From JASHVB01 sp049522565 (GTDB taxonomy: Bacteria; Pseudomonadota; Alphaproteobacteria; Acetobacterales; Acetobacteraceae): a stretch of DNA of 5,916 bases. The translations under genes were made by a program, and so were the position numbers. The notes under the pieces were generated by a model. It worked only from the letters and a program-made list of their open reading frames with translations, was not told the DNA's origin and made no database searches. Each line of letters begins with the position of its first letter. Within the stretch, counting starts at the first letter, position 1. The stretch spans positions 1 through 5,916 of the forward strand of contig JBEKNT010000424.1 in the NCBI GenBank assembly GCA_049522565.1. Reading direction: 5' to 3'. Shown here piece after piece: positions 5,295 through 5,916 of this stretch.

Positions 5295-5882
5295 ATGGCC
5301 AAGCACGAACTCGTCGCGGCCGACATCCTGCCGGCCGCGGAATACGCCAGACACCGCGCCGAACACCGGCGGCGGGTGGGCGCGCTGAAGCGCAACCGCC
5401 GGATCGAGGTCGGGCCGTACGTGACATTCTATTTCGAATCCTACGACACGATGTGGCTGCAAGTGCAGGAGATGGTCTACATCGAGAAGGGCGGCGCGGC
5501 GCAGGTACCGGAGGAGCTGCACGCGTACAATCCGCTGGTGCCGAAGGGCAACGAGCTGGTCGCGACCTTCATGATCGAGATCGACGATCCGGAGCGCCGC
5601 CAGCGCGTCCTGGGAACGCTCGGCGGTATCGAGGAGACCGCGTTCCTGCGGGTGGCCGGCGAAACGATCAAGGCCGCGGCGGAAGCCGACCAGGACCGCA
5701 CCACGGCGGAAGGCAAGGCGTCGTCGGTGCAGTTCGTGCATTTCCCGTTCACGCCGGCACAGATCGCGGCGTTCTCGCGGCCGGGAACGGAGGTGGTGAT
5801 CGGCTTCACGCATCCGCAATACGGCCACATGGCGATACTGCCGGAACCGGTGCGGGCGGAATTGGCGCAGGACTTCGGGTAG
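5295..5882 (+). CDS. DUF3501 family protein
   Basis: This 195-aa protein is recognised as the DUF3501 family, whose biochemical role is not known to me. The N-terminus MAKHELVAADILPAAEYARH leads into a basic stretch (Arg25-Arg36), then a beta-rich core with VTFYFESYDTMWLQVQEM (43-60), a conserved YNPLVPKGNELVATFMIEI stretch (78-96) and a C-terminal VVIGFTHPQYGHMAIL (167-182). It has no cysteine, no signal peptide and no membrane helix. AAGGAG (5283-5288) lies 6 bases before the ATG, overlapping the stop of the iron-sulfur gene by one base. The 11-base gap indicates one transcript and probable translational coupling. The tight linkage suggests a structural or accessory partner of the iron-sulfur protein. 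His and Tyr residues near 173-178 could be functional, but this is speculation. Confidence 0.9.
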   Translation: MAKHELVAADILPAAEYARHRAEHRRRVGALKRNRRIEVGPYVTFYFESYDTMWLQVQEMVYIEKGGAAQVPEELHAYNPLVPKGNELVATFMIEIDDPERRQRVLGTLGGIEETAFLRVAGETIKAAAEADQDRTTAEGKASSVQFVHFPFTPAQIAAFSRPGTEVVIGFTHPQYGHMAILPEPVRAELAQDFG

Positions 5883-5897
5883 GCGTAGCGTTACTCC

Positions 5898-5916
5898 CCC
5901 TCCCCTTGAGGGAGGG
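5898..5916. repeat. C-rich/G-rich inverted repeat at the right edge, possible terminator
   Basis: CCCTCCC (5898-5904) and GGGAGGG (5910-5916) form a perfect 7-bp stem around the loop CTTGA, 15 bases after the DUF3501 stop. The window ends on the last paired base, so a T-run or a longer repeat unit cannot be judged. Similar C-rich/G-rich inverted repeats are common between genes in Xanthomonadales genomes, by my recollection, so this may be a dispersed REP-like element as well as a transcript end. Confidence 0.5.

Noticed and set aside
4306..5427. Minus-strand 373-aa frame opposite the iron-sulfur gene
   Set aside because: It is an Arg/His/Gly-rich shadow of GC-rich coding DNA; the plus-strand frame carries all the conserved cysteines.
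1..5916. CRISPR array, tRNA, rRNA or insertion sequence
   Set aside because: No regularly spaced repeats, no tRNA-like cloverleaf sequence, and no transposase or integrase reading frame were seen on either strand.

Overview
This is a GC-rich bacterial segment that reads like a gammaproteobacterium of the Xanthomonadales/Lysobacterales type (Rhodanobacter, Dyella or Luteibacter relatives). That placement is an inference from the high GC content (about 72-77 percent in hand-counted lines of the housekeeping-type genes), the mix of gene families and the C-rich inverted repeat at the right edge. No ribosomal RNA or marker gene fixes the taxonomy.

Layout, left to right. (1) Positions 1-738, minus strand: the first 246 codons of a D-2-hydroxyacid dehydrogenase of the GhrA-like NAD(P)-binding family, cut off by the left edge. 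(2) Positions 891-2426, minus strand: a tight two-gene operon of unrecognised proteins (216 aa, then 293 aa, 3 bases apart, each with a strong Shine-Dalgarno). Its GC content is clearly lower (about 55-57 percent in sampled lines), which suggests an acquired cassette. The 293-aa protein is beta-rich and carries a Ser/Gly/Thr-rich alternating stretch resembling the membrane-inserting hairpin of beta-barrel pore-forming toxins. Neither protein has a signal peptide. (3) Positions 2586-3224, plus strand: a single-domain RluA-family pseudouridine synthase, divergent from the cassette. (4) Positions 3401-5882, plus strand: three genes in a row for a rubredoxin-less rubrerythrin, a two-[4Fe-4S] heterodisulfide-reductase-like (CCG domain) protein and a DUF3501 protein. 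(5) The window ends in a C-rich/G-rich inverted repeat.

How the genes may work together. The last three genes look like one functional unit. The rubrerythrin has the diiron peroxidase site but no rubredoxin electron-entry domain. The next gene encodes an iron-sulfur electron carrier of the kind that could supply those electrons, and the DUF3501 gene is 11 bases behind it. A peroxide-scavenging redox module is a reasonable inference, but I know of no experimental proof for this trio. The cassette at 891-2426 is the least explained part of the window and the best candidate for an undescribed system.
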